The notes: generated by a model not told the origin, from the letters alone. Positions 42,540 through 51,827 are shown, counted from the first letter of the stretch. The stretch: DNA of 64,000 bases from Nonomuraea fuscirosea (GCF_003001935.1 NZ_PVNG01000019.1:124001-188000), one strand, 5' to 3'. Made by a program: numbers and translations.

Positions 42540-44278
42540 TCCGCACGCATACCGCCGGGTCGCTCCGCGAGGAGCACGCCGGGCAGCAGGTGACGCTCGC
42601 AGGATGGGTGGCCCGCCGCCGTGACCACGGCGGCGTCGTCTTCATCGACCTGCGCGACGCCTCGGGCTCGGCGCAGGTGGTCTTCCGCGAGGAGGACCAC
42701 GCCCACGACCTGCGCGCCGAATACTGCGTGCAGGTCGTCGGCCAGGTCAGGGTGCGCCCCGAGGGCAACGAGAACCCCGACCTGCCCACCGGCGCCATCG
42801 AGGTCGTGGCCGACCGGGTCGAGGTGCTGAGCGAGTCCGCGCCGTTGCCGTTCCCGATCGAGGGCAACGTCGGGGTGTCGGAGGAGGCCCGGCTCAAGTA
42901 CCGCTACCTCGACATCCGCCGCCAGCAGGTGGCCAGTGCCATGCGCACCAGGTCCAAGGCCACCTACCTGGCCAACGAGGTGATGCACGAGCTCGGCTTC
43001 GTCTACGTCGAGACGCCGACGCTGACCCGCTCCACGCCCGAGGGCGCGCGTGACTTCCTGGTGCCGGTGCGCCTGCAGCCCGGCAACTGGTACGCGCTGC
43101 CGCAGTCGCCGCAGCTGTTCAAGCAGCTGCTCCAGGTGGCCGGCCTCGAGCGCTACTACCAGCTCGCCAAGTGCTACCGCGACGAGGACCTGCGGGCCGA
43201 CCGTCAGCCTGAGTTCACCCAGATCGACGTCGAGATGTCGTTCGTGGACCAGGAGGACGTCATCGAGGTCGGCGAGAAGCTGATCGGCCGGCTCTGGCGG
43301 GAGATCGCCGGTTACGAGCTGCCGCTGCCGCTGCCGCGCATGACGTACGCCGACGCCATGGCCCGCTACGGCTCCGACAAGCCCGACCTGCGCTTCGGCC
43401 AGGAGCTGGTCGAGATGACCGGCTACTTCGCCGGCACCACGTTCCGCGTCTTCCAGGCCGACTACGTGGGCGCGGTGGTCATGCCGGGCGGCGCCTCCCA
43501 GACCCGCAAGGAGCTCGACGGCTGGCAGGAGTGGGCCCGCTCGCGCGGCGCCAAGGGCCTGGCCTACGTGCTCGTGCAGGAGGACGGCACGCTCGGCGGC
43601 CCGGTGGCCAAGAACCTGTCGGAGGACGAGCTGTCCGGGCTGGCCGCCAAGGTGGGCGCCAAGCCGGGCGACGCGATCTTCTTCGCCGCCGGGGCCAGGT
43701 CCGCCGCGCGCGACCTGCTCGGCGCGGCCCGCCTGGAGATCGGGCGGCGCTGCGACCTCATCGACGAGTCGCAGTGGTCGTTCCTGTGGGTCGTCGACGC
43801 GCCCATGTTCGAGGAGGACGGCGAGGGCGGCTGGACGGCCGTGCACCACCCGTTCACCGGGCCGAAGCCGGAGTGGGCCGACAACTTCCAGGACCACCCG
43901 GGCGAGGCGCTGGCCTACGCCTACGACATGGTCTGCAACGGCATGGAGATCGGTGGCGGCTCGATCCGTATCCACCGGGCCGAGATGCAGCAGCGCGTCT
44001 TCGACGTGCTCGGCATCTCCAAGGAGGAGGCGGAGAGCAAGTTCGGCTTCCTGCTGGAGGCGTTCAAGTACGGCCCGCCCCCGCACGGCGGCATCGCCTA
44101 CGGCTGGGACCGGATCTGCATGCTGCTGTCCGGCGGCGACTCGATCCGCGACGTGATCGCGTTCCCGAAGACGGCCTCGGGCTTCGACCCGCTGACGTCC
44201 GCGCCCACGCCGATCACGGCCGGCCAGCGCAAGGAGGCCGGCGTGGACGCCCAGCCCAAGGCCGACGCGCCGGCCTGA
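42536..44278 (+). CDS. aspS: Aspartyl-tRNA synthetase
   Basis: A 580-residue bacterial-type AspRS. The N-terminal OB anticodon-binding domain (VTLAGWVARRRDHGGVVFIDLRD) is followed by the class II core: motif 2 in AKCYRDEDLRADRQPEFTQID, the GAD insertion domain (about 290-420), and motif 3 GIAYGWDRICMLLSG. I cannot tell from sequence whether it also charges tRNA-Asn. The GTG start has AAGGGA 7 nt upstream. Cotranscription with hisS is likely. Confidence 0.97.
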   Translation: MIRTHTAGSLREEHAGQQVTLAGWVARRRDHGGVVFIDLRDASGSAQVVFREEDHAHDLRAEYCVQVVGQVRVRPEGNENPDLPTGAIEVVADRVEVLSESAPLPFPIEGNVGVSEEARLKYRYLDIRRQQVASAMRTRSKATYLANEVMHELGFVYVETPTLTRSTPEGARDFLVPVRLQPGNWYALPQSPQLFKQLLQVAGLERYYQLAKCYRDEDLRADRQPEFTQIDVEMSFVDQEDVIEVGEKLIGRLWREIAGYELPLPLPRMTYADAMARYGSDKPDLRFGQELVEMTGYFAGTTFRVFQADYVGAVVMPGGASQTRKELDGWQEWARSRGAKGLAYVLVQEDGTLGGPVAKNLSEDELSGLAAKVGAKPGDAIFFAAGARSAARDLLGAARLEIGRRCDLIDESQWSFLWVVDAPMFEEDGEGGWTAVHHPFTGPKPEWADNFQDHPGEALAYAYDMVCNGMEIGGGSIRIHRAEMQQRVFDVLGISKEEAESKFGFLLEAFKYGPPPHGGIAYGWDRICMLLSGGDSIRDVIAFPKTASGFDPLTSAPTPITAGQRKEAGVDAQPKADAPA

Positions 44279-44293
44279 GGTCCGGGTAACGCC

Positions 44294-44331
44294 GAAGCGG
44301 CAGGCACCCTTCCGGGGGCCTGCCGCTTTTC
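44294..44331 (+). terminator. Intrinsic terminator after aspS
   Basis: AAGCGGCAGGC pairs with GCCTGCCGCTT (plus an inner CCC/GGG), followed by TTTT. It lies between convergent aspS and the second cyclophilin gene. Confidence 0.85.
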
Positions 44332-44340
44332 GCGCGTCCG

Positions 44341-45261
44341 CTACTTGAGGATGACGCGCTTGATGATCAGCGGGTTCTTCGGCGCGGTCGAGCCGCCGTC
44401 GCCCGTGACGTCGTCGGGGTTGACGATCACGCCTTCCTCGGCGATCTTGTCGATGAGCTCCAGGCCCGACTTCACCATGCCGAGGACCGAGTAGGCCGGC
44501 TCGATCTGGGAGTTCTCGTCCGACAGCGAGATGGCGAACTGGCTGCTGTTCTGCCCCGCGGCGTCCGCCGGCTGGGTCAGGAACACCACGCCCCTGGTGT
44601 AGGGGACGACGCCGACGGCCTCGTCACCGAAGACGTACCCGGCGTTGCCCTGGCCGTCCGTCGGGTTCTTGCCGTCGGCCTTGGCCTGCGGGTCGCCGCA
44701 CTGCAGCAGGAACACGCCGGACGTCTCCGGCTTGGCCAGCCGGTGGCACTTGGTGTTCTCGTAGAAGCGCTTCTTGGCCAGGAAGGCCATCGAGTTGACC
44801 GAGCAGGGCGAGATGTTGGGGTCGACCTCGATCACGATGTCGCCGCGGTTGGTGCGGATCGTCATCGTGGACAGCTTCAGGTTCGGCCGCTTGCCCGGCA
44901 TGCCCACGTACTTGTGCGGCACCGAGTTGTCCCGCTTGTACGTGCACGTGATGTCGCTCGCCTTCTTCGGCGGCGTGGTGGTCGGCAGCTCGGTCGGCCC
45001 GGCCGAGGGCGACGCCGGGGCGGAGGGCGAGGCGGAGGCGGAGGCCTGTGCCCCGGCGGCCGTCGCGCCGTCCTTGTTGACCAGGGTGGTCGCCGCGAAG
45101 ATGCCGCCGGCGACCACGACAACGGCCACCGCCGCGCCGATGAAGGTGTTCCGCCTTGCCTTGGCGGTCTGCGCGGCAGCGCGCTGGGCCTGCCGTTCCT
45201 TATGCTCCCGCGCCAGCTCTTTCTGGCGGTCCTCTTCGTTCTGGCGGTCGTCGCCGCTCAC
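44341..45261 (-). CDS. Membrane-anchored cyclophilin-type peptidyl-prolyl isomerase (second copy)
   Basis: A 306-residue paralogue of the product of 39530-40399 with the same plan: charged N-terminal tail (QKELAREHKERQAQRAAAQ), one helix (NTFIGAAVAVVVVAGGIFAATTL), a Ser/Ala/Pro linker and an exported cyclophilin domain. The catalytic arginine is kept in KCHRLA, but the rest of the pocket is more diverged (VFLLQCGDP, NSSQFAISL), so activity is less certain. GAGAGGA lies 7 nt before the GTG at 45261. The two copies flank the MBL-hisS-aspS operon in the same orientation, suggesting an old duplication around it. Confidence 0.86.
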   Translation of the reverse strand: MSGDDRQNEEDRQKELAREHKERQAQRAAAQTAKARRNTFIGAAVAVVVVAGGIFAATTLVNKDGATAAGAQASASASPSAPASPSAGPTELPTTTPPKKASDITCTYKRDNSVPHKYVGMPGKRPNLKLSTMTIRTNRGDIVIEVDPNISPCSVNSMAFLAKKRFYENTKCHRLAKPETSGVFLLQCGDPQAKADGKNPTDGQGNAGYVFGDEAVGVVPYTRGVVFLTQPADAAGQNSSQFAISLSDENSQIEPAYSVLGMVKSGLELIDKIAEEGVIVNPDDVTGDGGSTAPKNPLIIKRVILK

Positions 45262-45429
45262 CGCTATGTCCTCTCGTCTTTGCCAACGGATGACCAAACA
45301 ACTCCGCGCATGCTACCGGCCTCCGATATGTGACGGATGTAAGTGACCAAAGCCGCATGTGCGACTGCTGTGGTCGCGAACCATATGGTGTCGGCATCCG
45401 TAGTTGAAATGAGAACTAAGGAGCCCCCC

Positions 45430-45909
45430 ATGTTCGACGAGATCCTGGGCCTGCCGGCTCATCCGCTGATCGTTCACTTCGCCGTCGTCCTGACTCCGCT
45501 GCTGGTCGTCGTCGCGGCCGCGTACGCGCTCGTGCCGCGCTGGCGCGTTCCCACGGCCTGGGCGGTGGTGCTGCTCTCGCTGGCCGCGCCCGCGGCGGTC
45601 GCCGCGGCCAGGCAGAGCGGCGAGAGCCTCAAGGCGGCCAGGTTCGGCTCGGCGGAGGGCGAGATGGCCGCCCGCATCTCCGCGCACCAGAGCTTCGCCA
45701 ACTCGCTGCTGCTGTCGGTGCTCGGCCTGGGCGTCGCCGCCCTGCTGCTCGTGTACGCCTCCCGCCCGGCCCGCGACTCCGTCGGCCGCGACCGCTTCGG
45801 CCGTCCCGTCACGCTGATCCTCTCGGCGGTGACCGTGCTGCTGGCCGGAGCGGCCGGCTACTTCGTCTTCCAGGCCGGCGACTCCGGCGCCAGGGCCGTC
45901 TGGTCGTAG
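45430..45909 (+). CDS. DUF2231-type membrane protein
   Basis: A 159-residue integral membrane protein with about four helices. The start FDEILGLPAHPLIVHFAVVLTPLL, with its HPLxVHF motif, is the hallmark of DUF2231; the two histidines lie in the first helix and suggest metal or heme binding, though this is not established. AAGGAG at 45418-45423 lies 6 nt before the ATG. Between it and the divergent cyclophilin gene are 168 bp including a 10-bp palindrome ACCATATGGT (45380-45389). Confidence 0.82.
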   Translation: MFDEILGLPAHPLIVHFAVVLTPLLVVVAAAYALVPRWRVPTAWAVVLLSLAAPAAVAAARQSGESLKAARFGSAEGEMAARISAHQSFANSLLLSVLGLGVAALLLVYASRPARDSVGRDRFGRPVTLILSAVTVLLAGAAGYFVFQAGDSGARAVWS

Positions 45910-46008
45910 CCGGTGCGACCCGGCGCGAGGGTCGTCAGGACACGGCCGCTCCAGAGCCTCATGGCCGGTGTGGCCTGGAGGGCCTGCGCCACCGTGTAAT
46001 CTCGCGTT

Positions 46009-47310
46009 GTGGATAGCCTGTTCGACTCGGCGGCTGAGGAGGCCACGCCTCAGCCCCTCGCGGTGCGGATGCGCCCGCGCACGCTCGACGAGGTGATCGG
46101 CCAGCGGCACCTGCTCGGTCCCGGCACCCCGCTGCGGCGCCTGGTCGAGAGCGAGGCGCCCATGTCGCTGTTCCTGTGGGGGCCGCCCGGCACCGGCAAG
46201 ACCACGCTCGCCTACGTGGTCTCCAACGTCACCGAGCGCCGCTTCGTCGAGGTCTCCGCCGTGTCGGCGGGCGTCAAGGACGTGCGCGCCGCCATCGACA
46301 ACGCCCGCCGCGAGCTGGGCATGAGCGGCCGGCAGACCGTGCTGTTCGTCGACGAGGTGCACCGTTTCAACAAGGCCCAGCAGGACGCCCTGCTGCCCGC
46401 CGTGGAGAATCGCTGGGTCACCTTCATCGGCGCCACCACCGAAAACCCGTTCTTCTCGGTCATCTCCCCGCTGCTGTCCCGCTCGCTGCTGCTCACGCTG
46501 GAGTCGCTGTCGGAGGACGACGTGCGCGCCGTGCTCAGGCGGGCCGTGTCCGACCCGCGCGGCCTGGGCGGGCACTCGACGCTCGACGAGGAGGCCCTGG
46601 AGCATCTCGTACGCCTGGCGGGCGGCGACGCGCGCAGGTCGCTGACCTACCTGGAGGCGGCGGCGCTGCTGGCCGACGACATCACCGTCGAGGTGGTGGA
46701 GAAGGCCGTCGACAAGGCCGCCGTGCGCTACGACCGGCAGGGTGACCAGCACTACGACGTGATCAGCGCGTTCATCAAGTCGATGCGCGGATCCGACGCC
46801 GACGCCGCGCTCCATTACCTGGCGCGCATGATCGAGGCGGGCGAGGACCCGCGCTTCATCGCCCGCCGCATCGTCATCTTCGCCTCCGAGGACGTCGGCC
46901 TGGCCGACCCCACCTGCCTGCAGACCGCCGTCGCCGCCGCCCAGGCGGTGCAGTTGATCGGGCTGCCCGAGGGGCAGATCACCCTGGCCCACGCGGTCAT
47001 CCACTGCGCCACGGCACCCAAGTCCAACGCCGTGGTCAAGGCCATCGGGGCGGCCGTCGGCGACGTGCGCAAGGGGCTGATCGGGCAGGTGCCCGGCCAT
47101 CTGCGCGACGCCCACTACTCCGGCGCGGCCAAGCTCGGCCACGGCGAGGGCTACCGCTACCCGCACGACTTCGATCACGGGCTCGTCCGCCAGGAATACG
47201 CGCCTGAGCAGGTGCGGGAGCGGCGCTACTACGAGCCGACCCGGCACGGGGCCGAGGCGCCGGTGGCCGAACGCTGGGCCAAGATCCGCGACTTCCTCCG
47301 GGGCTCGTAG
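46009..47310 (+). CDS. rarA: Replication-associated recombination protein A (RarA/MgsA)
   Basis: A 433-residue AAA+ ATPase of the clamp-loader-like RarA family that acts at stalled replication forks. It has LAVRMRPRTLDEVIGQ, Walker A WGPPGTGKTT, Walker B LFVDEVHRFNK, sensor 1 GATTENPFF and a C-terminal tetramerisation/DNA-binding part (IGLPEGQITLAHAVIHCA; PHDFDHGLVRQEYAP). The GTG start lies 6 nt after TAATCT (45997-46002) with no Shine-Dalgarno sequence, so a leaderless mRNA is likely. Confidence 0.95.
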   Translation: MDSLFDSAAEEATPQPLAVRMRPRTLDEVIGQRHLLGPGTPLRRLVESEAPMSLFLWGPPGTGKTTLAYVVSNVTERRFVEVSAVSAGVKDVRAAIDNARRELGMSGRQTVLFVDEVHRFNKAQQDALLPAVENRWVTFIGATTENPFFSVISPLLSRSLLLTLESLSEDDVRAVLRRAVSDPRGLGGHSTLDEEALEHLVRLAGGDARRSLTYLEAAALLADDITVEVVEKAVDKAAVRYDRQGDQHYDVISAFIKSMRGSDADAALHYLARMIEAGEDPRFIARRIVIFASEDVGLADPTCLQTAVAAAQAVQLIGLPEGQITLAHAVIHCATAPKSNAVVKAIGAAVGDVRKGLIGQVPGHLRDAHYSGAAKLGHGEGYRYPHDFDHGLVRQEYAPEQVRERRYYEPTRHGAEAPVAERWAKIRDFLRGS

Positions 47311-47431
47311 CGCCGTTCGCCGGTGGGGCTGAGCGGGCGGACGACGGCGGCGCTCGTGACGGCACGATGATGGAGCCGGGCGTAAGAGCGATCTCCGGCG
47401 GATCATGCGAAGCCGTACTAAGACGGCGATC

Positions 47432-48430
47432 ATGGGGCATCACCATGAGGTGAAGGCGACCGTTACCCCCGGCGGCGGCCTGTTCGGCCCCCAGTCGATC
47501 ACCTGGCGCGTCCACACCGAGACCCCGGCCTGGCCCGCCGTCCTGCGCGCCTTCCAGCTCCAGGCCCTGCACCCCCGCACGATCCGTGGCATCGCCCAGA
47601 ACTGCCTCCTCGACGACCCCGAGGTGGCGCACGCGCGGCTGCGGCACCACCTCGATCTTCTCGCCGTACGGACCTTCGGCACCCGAGAGCAGGCCGAGCA
47701 CGCATACGAGCGCGTACGCGGCCTGCGAGCCCGCCTCCGCGGCCTCGACCCCGGCACCGGGACCCTGTTCCGCCTGGACGAGCAGGAGAACCTGCGCTGG
47801 GCCCACTGCGCCGAGGTCTCCTCCCACCTGGAGGTGGCCCGCCGCTCCGGCGTGCGGCTCAGCGCGGCCGAGCGGGACGCCTACGTGGCCGAGCAGCGGC
47901 GTGTCGCCCTGCTCGCCGGGCTCGCCGACGCGCCCGGCGACACGGCCGAGCTGGACGCCTGCGTCGACGCCCTGCGCCCCGGCCTGGCCGCCACCGAGGA
48001 GGCCCGCCGGGCCGTGCGCCGCAGCGTCAGCCCAGTGCTGCCGCTCAGGCTCGACCTCCTCACGCAACCGCTCGCTCTCCTCACGCGGCCGCTCGGCTTC
48101 TTCACGGAGCCGCTCGCTCTCCTCACGCGGCCGCTCGGCTTCTTCACGGAGCCGCTCGCTCTGCTCGCGCGGCCGCTCGCGATCGGCTCGCTGCCCGCCG
48201 CCGGCGCGCTGGCGTTCGCCACGCTGCCCGGCTGGGCCCGGCGGATGTACGGCTGCCACGGCGGCCAGGCGGCGGATCACGCGGCCGGTTACGCCGCAGG
48301 CACAATGCTCAAAGCGCTGCGCGCGGCTTCGCTGGCACTGCCGGAACGCCTGGTGGTGCCCGAGATCAGCGCCGCTCGCGGCCTCATGCGCGCGGTCACG
48401 GAAGCGTCAGGGGCCGACGTGGCTGCCTGA
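47432..48430 (+). CDS. DUF2236 (oxygenase MpaB-like) family protein with 21-bp internal repeats
   Basis: A 332-residue member of the DUF2236/latex-clearing-oxygenase-like family: FGPQSITWRVHTE, LQALHPRTIRGIAQN, RTFGTREQAEHAYERV and LRWAHCAEV are its landmarks. The histidine usually found before the second landmark (RxxHxxVxG) appears replaced (RGLRARLRG), so heme binding is doubtful. Near residues 208-250 six 7-residue units alternate (LLTQPLA, LLTRPLG, FFTEPLA, LLTRPLG, FFTEPLA, LLARPLA), encoded by a 21-bp repeat with a perfect 42-bp doubled unit. ATG 47405 is an alternative start; neither has a strong ribosome-binding site. Function unknown. Confidence 0.7.
   Translation: MGHHHEVKATVTPGGGLFGPQSITWRVHTETPAWPAVLRAFQLQALHPRTIRGIAQNCLLDDPEVAHARLRHHLDLLAVRTFGTREQAEHAYERVRGLRARLRGLDPGTGTLFRLDEQENLRWAHCAEVSSHLEVARRSGVRLSAAERDAYVAEQRRVALLAGLADAPGDTAELDACVDALRPGLAATEEARRAVRRSVSPVLPLRLDLLTQPLALLTRPLGFFTEPLALLTRPLGFFTEPLALLARPLAIGSLPAAGALAFATLPGWARRMYGCHGGQAADHAAGYAAGTMLKALRAASLALPERLVVPEISAARGLMRAVTEASGADVAA
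48055..48180 (+). repeat. 21-bp in-frame tandem repeat in the DUF2236 gene
   Basis: Six 21-bp units, of which the middle four form two near-perfect 42-bp copies containing CTCACGCGGCCGCTCGG. The repeat inserts a hydrophobic 7-residue periodicity into the protein. Confidence 0.93.
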
Positions 48431-48515
48431 TCGCGGCCGGCTTCCGCACTAACGTTGTCGCTCGAACGCGATAGGGTCTTGCCGTTCCGGCCCAGCGTAC
48501 GAGGGAGATGCGCGG

Positions 48516-48905
48516 ATGCTTACCGCTGGAGAGGTCGCCGGGCTGATCGCCGCCACGGGCTGGATCGTCCTGGTCTGCGTCATGGTCATGGTGCTCGTGA
48601 AGCTCGCCAAGCTGCTCAACGAGACCACCAAGGCGGTCTCCGACCTGAACAACCGCCTCGCGCCGCTGCTCGACGACATGAGCGTCACGGTCAACGAGAC
48701 CAACAGGCAGCTGATCGCGGTCGAGGCCATCACCAAGGACGTGCAACAGGTCAGCGGGCACGCCGCCAAGCTCAGCGCGGTGACCCAGACCATCTTCACC
48801 GGGCCGCTGATCAAGGTCTCCTCGATCGGCTACGGCGTGCGCCGCGCCATCGAGGCCCGCCGCCGGCCCCGGCCGCGAGCCCGTGCCGAAGGGCGTTCGC
48901 GATGA
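48516..48905 (+). CDS. DUF948 membrane protein
   Basis: A 129-residue protein with one N-terminal helix (ATGWIVLVCVMVMVLVKLAKLL) and a following coiled-coil region (LNNRLAPLLDDMSVTVNETNRQL), matching DUF948 proteins found upstream of alaS in many actinobacteria. Function is unknown; a membrane-tethered scaffold is plausible. The C terminus is Arg-rich. Its TGA overlaps the next ATG (ATGA). Confidence 0.85.
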   Translation: MLTAGEVAGLIAATGWIVLVCVMVMVLVKLAKLLNETTKAVSDLNNRLAPLLDDMSVTVNETNRQLIAVEAITKDVQQVSGHAAKLSAVTQTIFTGPLIKVSSIGYGVRRAIEARRRPRPRARAEGRSR

Positions 48906-49132
48906 TCAGACGGCTGTTCTACCTGTCGCTCGGCGCGTTCCTCGCCTTCTGGGTGATGCGCAGGTTGCAGGCGCTGCGGCCCGACCATGTCGCCCGCAGG
49001 ACGGCCGACGGCGCGGCGGGCATGCTCCGGCAGGTGAGAGACTTTACTAGCGACGCACTCGGCGAGGCCGCGGAGCGCGAAACCCAGTTGCGGGCCCGCT
49101 TCGGGCTCGACAACGCTGAAGACAACAACTGA
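48902..49132 (+). CDS. Small membrane protein upstream of alaS
   Basis: A 76-residue protein with one N-terminal helix (FYLSLGAFLAFWVMRRL) and an amphipathic C-terminal helix. It resembles the small conserved protein usually found between the DUF948 gene and alaS. The ATGA overlap indicates coupling with the DUF948 protein, so the two may act together. Function unknown. Confidence 0.8.
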   Translation: MIRRLFYLSLGAFLAFWVMRRLQALRPDHVARRTADGAAGMLRQVRDFTSDALGEAAERETQLRARFGLDNAEDNN

Positions 49133-49153
49133 CTCAAGTAAAGGATGGCCACC

Positions 49154-51826
49154 ATGGAGTCGGCAGAGATCGCCCGCCGCTTCCTGCGCTTCTTCGAGGA
49201 GCGTGGGCACAAGGTCGTGCCCTCGGCCAGCCTGATCGCTGAGGACCCGACGCTTCTCCTGGTCAACGCGGGTATGGTGCCGTTCAAGCCGTACTTCCTG
49301 GGGCAGCGCAAGCCTCCGGCGCCACGGCTGGCCACCGCGCAGAAGTGCGTGCGCACCCCCGACATCGACGAGGTGGGCAAGACCACCCGGCACGCGACGT
49401 TCTTCCAGATGCTGGGCAACTTCTCCGTCGGCGACTACTTCAAGGCCGAAGTGATCCCGTTCGCGTGGGAGCTGCTGACGAAGTCCGAGTCCGACGGCGG
49501 CTTCGGCTTCCCCGAGGACAAGCTGTGGGCGACGGTCTACCTGGAGGACGACGAGGCCTTCGACCTCTGGCGCAACAAGGTCGGCCTGCCCGAGCACCGC
49601 ATCCAGCGCCGCGGCCTGGAGGACAACTACTGGCACATGGGCGTGCCGGGCCCTGGCGGCCCCTGCTCGGAGATCTACTACGACCGCGGCCCCGAATACG
49701 GCAAGGAGGGCGGGCCCGTCGCCGACGAGGACCGCTACCTCGAAGTCTGGAACCTGGTGTTCATGCAGTACCAGCTGAGCCAGGTCCGCTCCAAGGTCGA
49801 CTTCGACGTCTCCGGCGAGCTGCCGAGCAAGAACATCGACACCGGCATGGGCCTGGAGCGCATGGCGGCGATCCTGCAGGGCGTCGACAACATCTACGAG
49901 ATCGACACCACGTACAAGATCCTCGATCGGGCGGCCGAGCTCACCAAGACCCGCTACGGCCGCGACGCGCGTTCCGACGTCAGCCTGCGCGTCATCGCCG
50001 ACCACGTGCGCACCGGCACCATGCTGGTCGCCGACGGCGTCATGCCCGGCAACGAGGGCCGCGGCTACGTGCTGCGCCGCATCCTGCGCCGCTCGATCCG
50101 CAACCTGCGCCTGCTCGGCTCGGGCGACCAGCGCTACATGCACGAGCTGACCGACGTGGCGATCAACGTCATGGGCGAGCAGTATCCCGAGCTCAAGACC
50201 GACGCGCCGCAGATCCACGCGGTCGTCGACGCCGAGGAGGCGAGCTTCCTCGGCACGCTCCGCACCGGCACCGCGATCTTCGACGTGGCGGTCGAGGAGA
50301 CCAAGCGCAAGTCCGGCACCTCGATCAGCGGCGACCAGGCGTTCCAGCTGCACGACACCTACGGCTTCCCGATCGACCTGACCCTGGAGATGGCGGCCGA
50401 GCACGGCCTCAAGGTCGACGAAGAGGGCTTCCGCCGCCTCATGAAGGAGCAGCGGCAGCGGGCCAAGGCCGACGCGGCGGCGAAGAAGACCGGCAACGCC
50501 GACATCTCCGTCTTCGGGCAGCTGCTGGAGGCGGGCGGCAAGGTCGAGTTCCTCGGCTACGACCAGACCGAGGCCGACACCAGCGTGGTCGGCATCCTCG
50601 TGGACGGCGTGTCCGTCCCGGCGGCGGGTGCGGGTGCCACGGTCGAGGTCGTGCTCCAGCGCACCCCGTTCTACGCCGAGGGTGGCGGCCAGCTCGCCGA
50701 CCAGGGCGTGATCCGCACCGGCGGGGCCGAGGTCGAGATCACCGACGTGCAGTCGCCGCTGGCCGGGCTCGTCGTGCACCGCGGCAAGATCCGCGCCGGT
50801 GAGCTCAAGGTCGGCGACGAGGCGCAGGCGGAGATCGACCTGGAGCGCCGCCGCGCGATCTCGCGCAGCCACAGCGCCACCCACCTCGTCCACCGCGGCT
50901 TCAAGAACGCGCTCGGCGAGACGGCGGCGCAGGCCGGCTCGGAGAACTCGCCCGGCCGCTTCCGCTTCGACTTCACCGCGGCGGGCGCGGTTCCGCCCAG
51001 CGTGCTGCGTGATGTCGAGGACGAGGTCAACGCGGTGCTCATCAACGACCTCAAGGTCAACGCCTTCTACACCTCGCAGGCGGAGGCCAGGGCGATGGGC
51101 GCGCTGGCGATGTTCGGCGAGAAGTACGGCGACGAGGTCCGCGTGGTCGAGATCGGCGACTACTCGCGCGAGCTGTGCGGCGGCACCCACGTCCACAGCT
51201 CCGGCCAGCTCGGCCTGGTCAAGGTGCTGGGCGAGCAGTCCGTCGGCGCGGGCGTGCGCCGCGTCGAGGCGCTCGTCGGCATCGACGCCTTCCGCTTCCT
51301 GGCCCGCGAGAGCGTGCTGGTCGCGCAGCTCACCGAGCAGCTCAAGGCGCGCAGGGAAGAGCTGCCCGAGCGCATCGAGGGCATCGTCACCCGGCTGCGC
51401 ACCGCGGAGAAGGAGCTGGAGAAGGTCCGCTCGGCCCAGGTGCTCCAGGTCGCGGGCGACCTGACGGCCCAGGCTCGTGACCTGCACGGAGTCTCCGTCG
51501 TGACGCACCGCGCGCCTGATGGCACCGGTGCCGATGACCTGCGTAAGCTCGCGCTTGATGTGCGTGGCAGGTTCCCGGCCGACAGGCCGGCGGTCGTCGT
51601 GATCGCCGGTGCCCCCTCCGACCGGCCGGTGGTGGTTGCCACGGTCAACGAGGCGGGGCGCGAGCTGGGGCTCAAGGCCGGACGGCTGGTCGGCGTCGCC
51701 GCCAAGGCTCTTGGGGGTGGCGGTGGCGGCAAGGACGATGTCGCGCAAGGCGGCGGCACACGACCGGAGGCGATCGGCGACGCGCTGCGCCTGGTCGAAG
51801 AGGCGATTTCTGGGCAGCTCGGCTGA
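49154..51826 (+). CDS. alaS: Alanyl-tRNA synthetase
   Basis: An 890-residue AlaRS. The aminoacylation domain starts MESAEIARRFLRFFEERGH and contains LVNAGMVPFKPYFLGQ, CVRTPDIDEVGKTTRHATFFQMLGNFS and GPGGPCSEIYYDRG. The editing domain has its zinc ligands in HSATHLVHRGF and CGGTHVH (about residue 675). A C-terminal C-Ala domain ends with the Gly-rich GGGGGGKDDVAQGGG. AAAGG lies about 9 nt before ATG 49154; ATG 49145 would add three residues. ruvX starts 1 bp after the stop. Confidence 0.97.
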   Translation: MESAEIARRFLRFFEERGHKVVPSASLIAEDPTLLLVNAGMVPFKPYFLGQRKPPAPRLATAQKCVRTPDIDEVGKTTRHATFFQMLGNFSVGDYFKAEVIPFAWELLTKSESDGGFGFPEDKLWATVYLEDDEAFDLWRNKVGLPEHRIQRRGLEDNYWHMGVPGPGGPCSEIYYDRGPEYGKEGGPVADEDRYLEVWNLVFMQYQLSQVRSKVDFDVSGELPSKNIDTGMGLERMAAILQGVDNIYEIDTTYKILDRAAELTKTRYGRDARSDVSLRVIADHVRTGTMLVADGVMPGNEGRGYVLRRILRRSIRNLRLLGSGDQRYMHELTDVAINVMGEQYPELKTDAPQIHAVVDAEEASFLGTLRTGTAIFDVAVEETKRKSGTSISGDQAFQLHDTYGFPIDLTLEMAAEHGLKVDEEGFRRLMKEQRQRAKADAAAKKTGNADISVFGQLLEAGGKVEFLGYDQTEADTSVVGILVDGVSVPAAGAGATVEVVLQRTPFYAEGGGQLADQGVIRTGGAEVEITDVQSPLAGLVVHRGKIRAGELKVGDEAQAEIDLERRRAISRSHSATHLVHRGFKNALGETAAQAGSENSPGRFRFDFTAAGAVPPSVLRDVEDEVNAVLINDLKVNAFYTSQAEARAMGALAMFGEKYGDEVRVVEIGDYSRELCGGTHVHSSGQLGLVKVLGEQSVGAGVRRVEALVGIDAFRFLARESVLVAQLTEQLKARREELPERIEGIVTRLRTAEKELEKVRSAQVLQVAGDLTAQARDLHGVSVVTHRAPDGTGADDLRKLALDVRGRFPADRPAVVVIAGAPSDRPVVVATVNEAGRELGLKAGRLVGVAAKALGGGGGGKDDVAQGGGTRPEAIGDALRLVEEAISGQLG

Positions 51827-51827
51827 C

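Noticed and set aside
47036..48280. Minus-strand frame encoding a heptad-like ERLREEAERPREE coiled coil
   Set aside because: It is the antisense of the 21-bp repeat in the DUF2236 gene; the plus-strand gene has the recognisable family segments.
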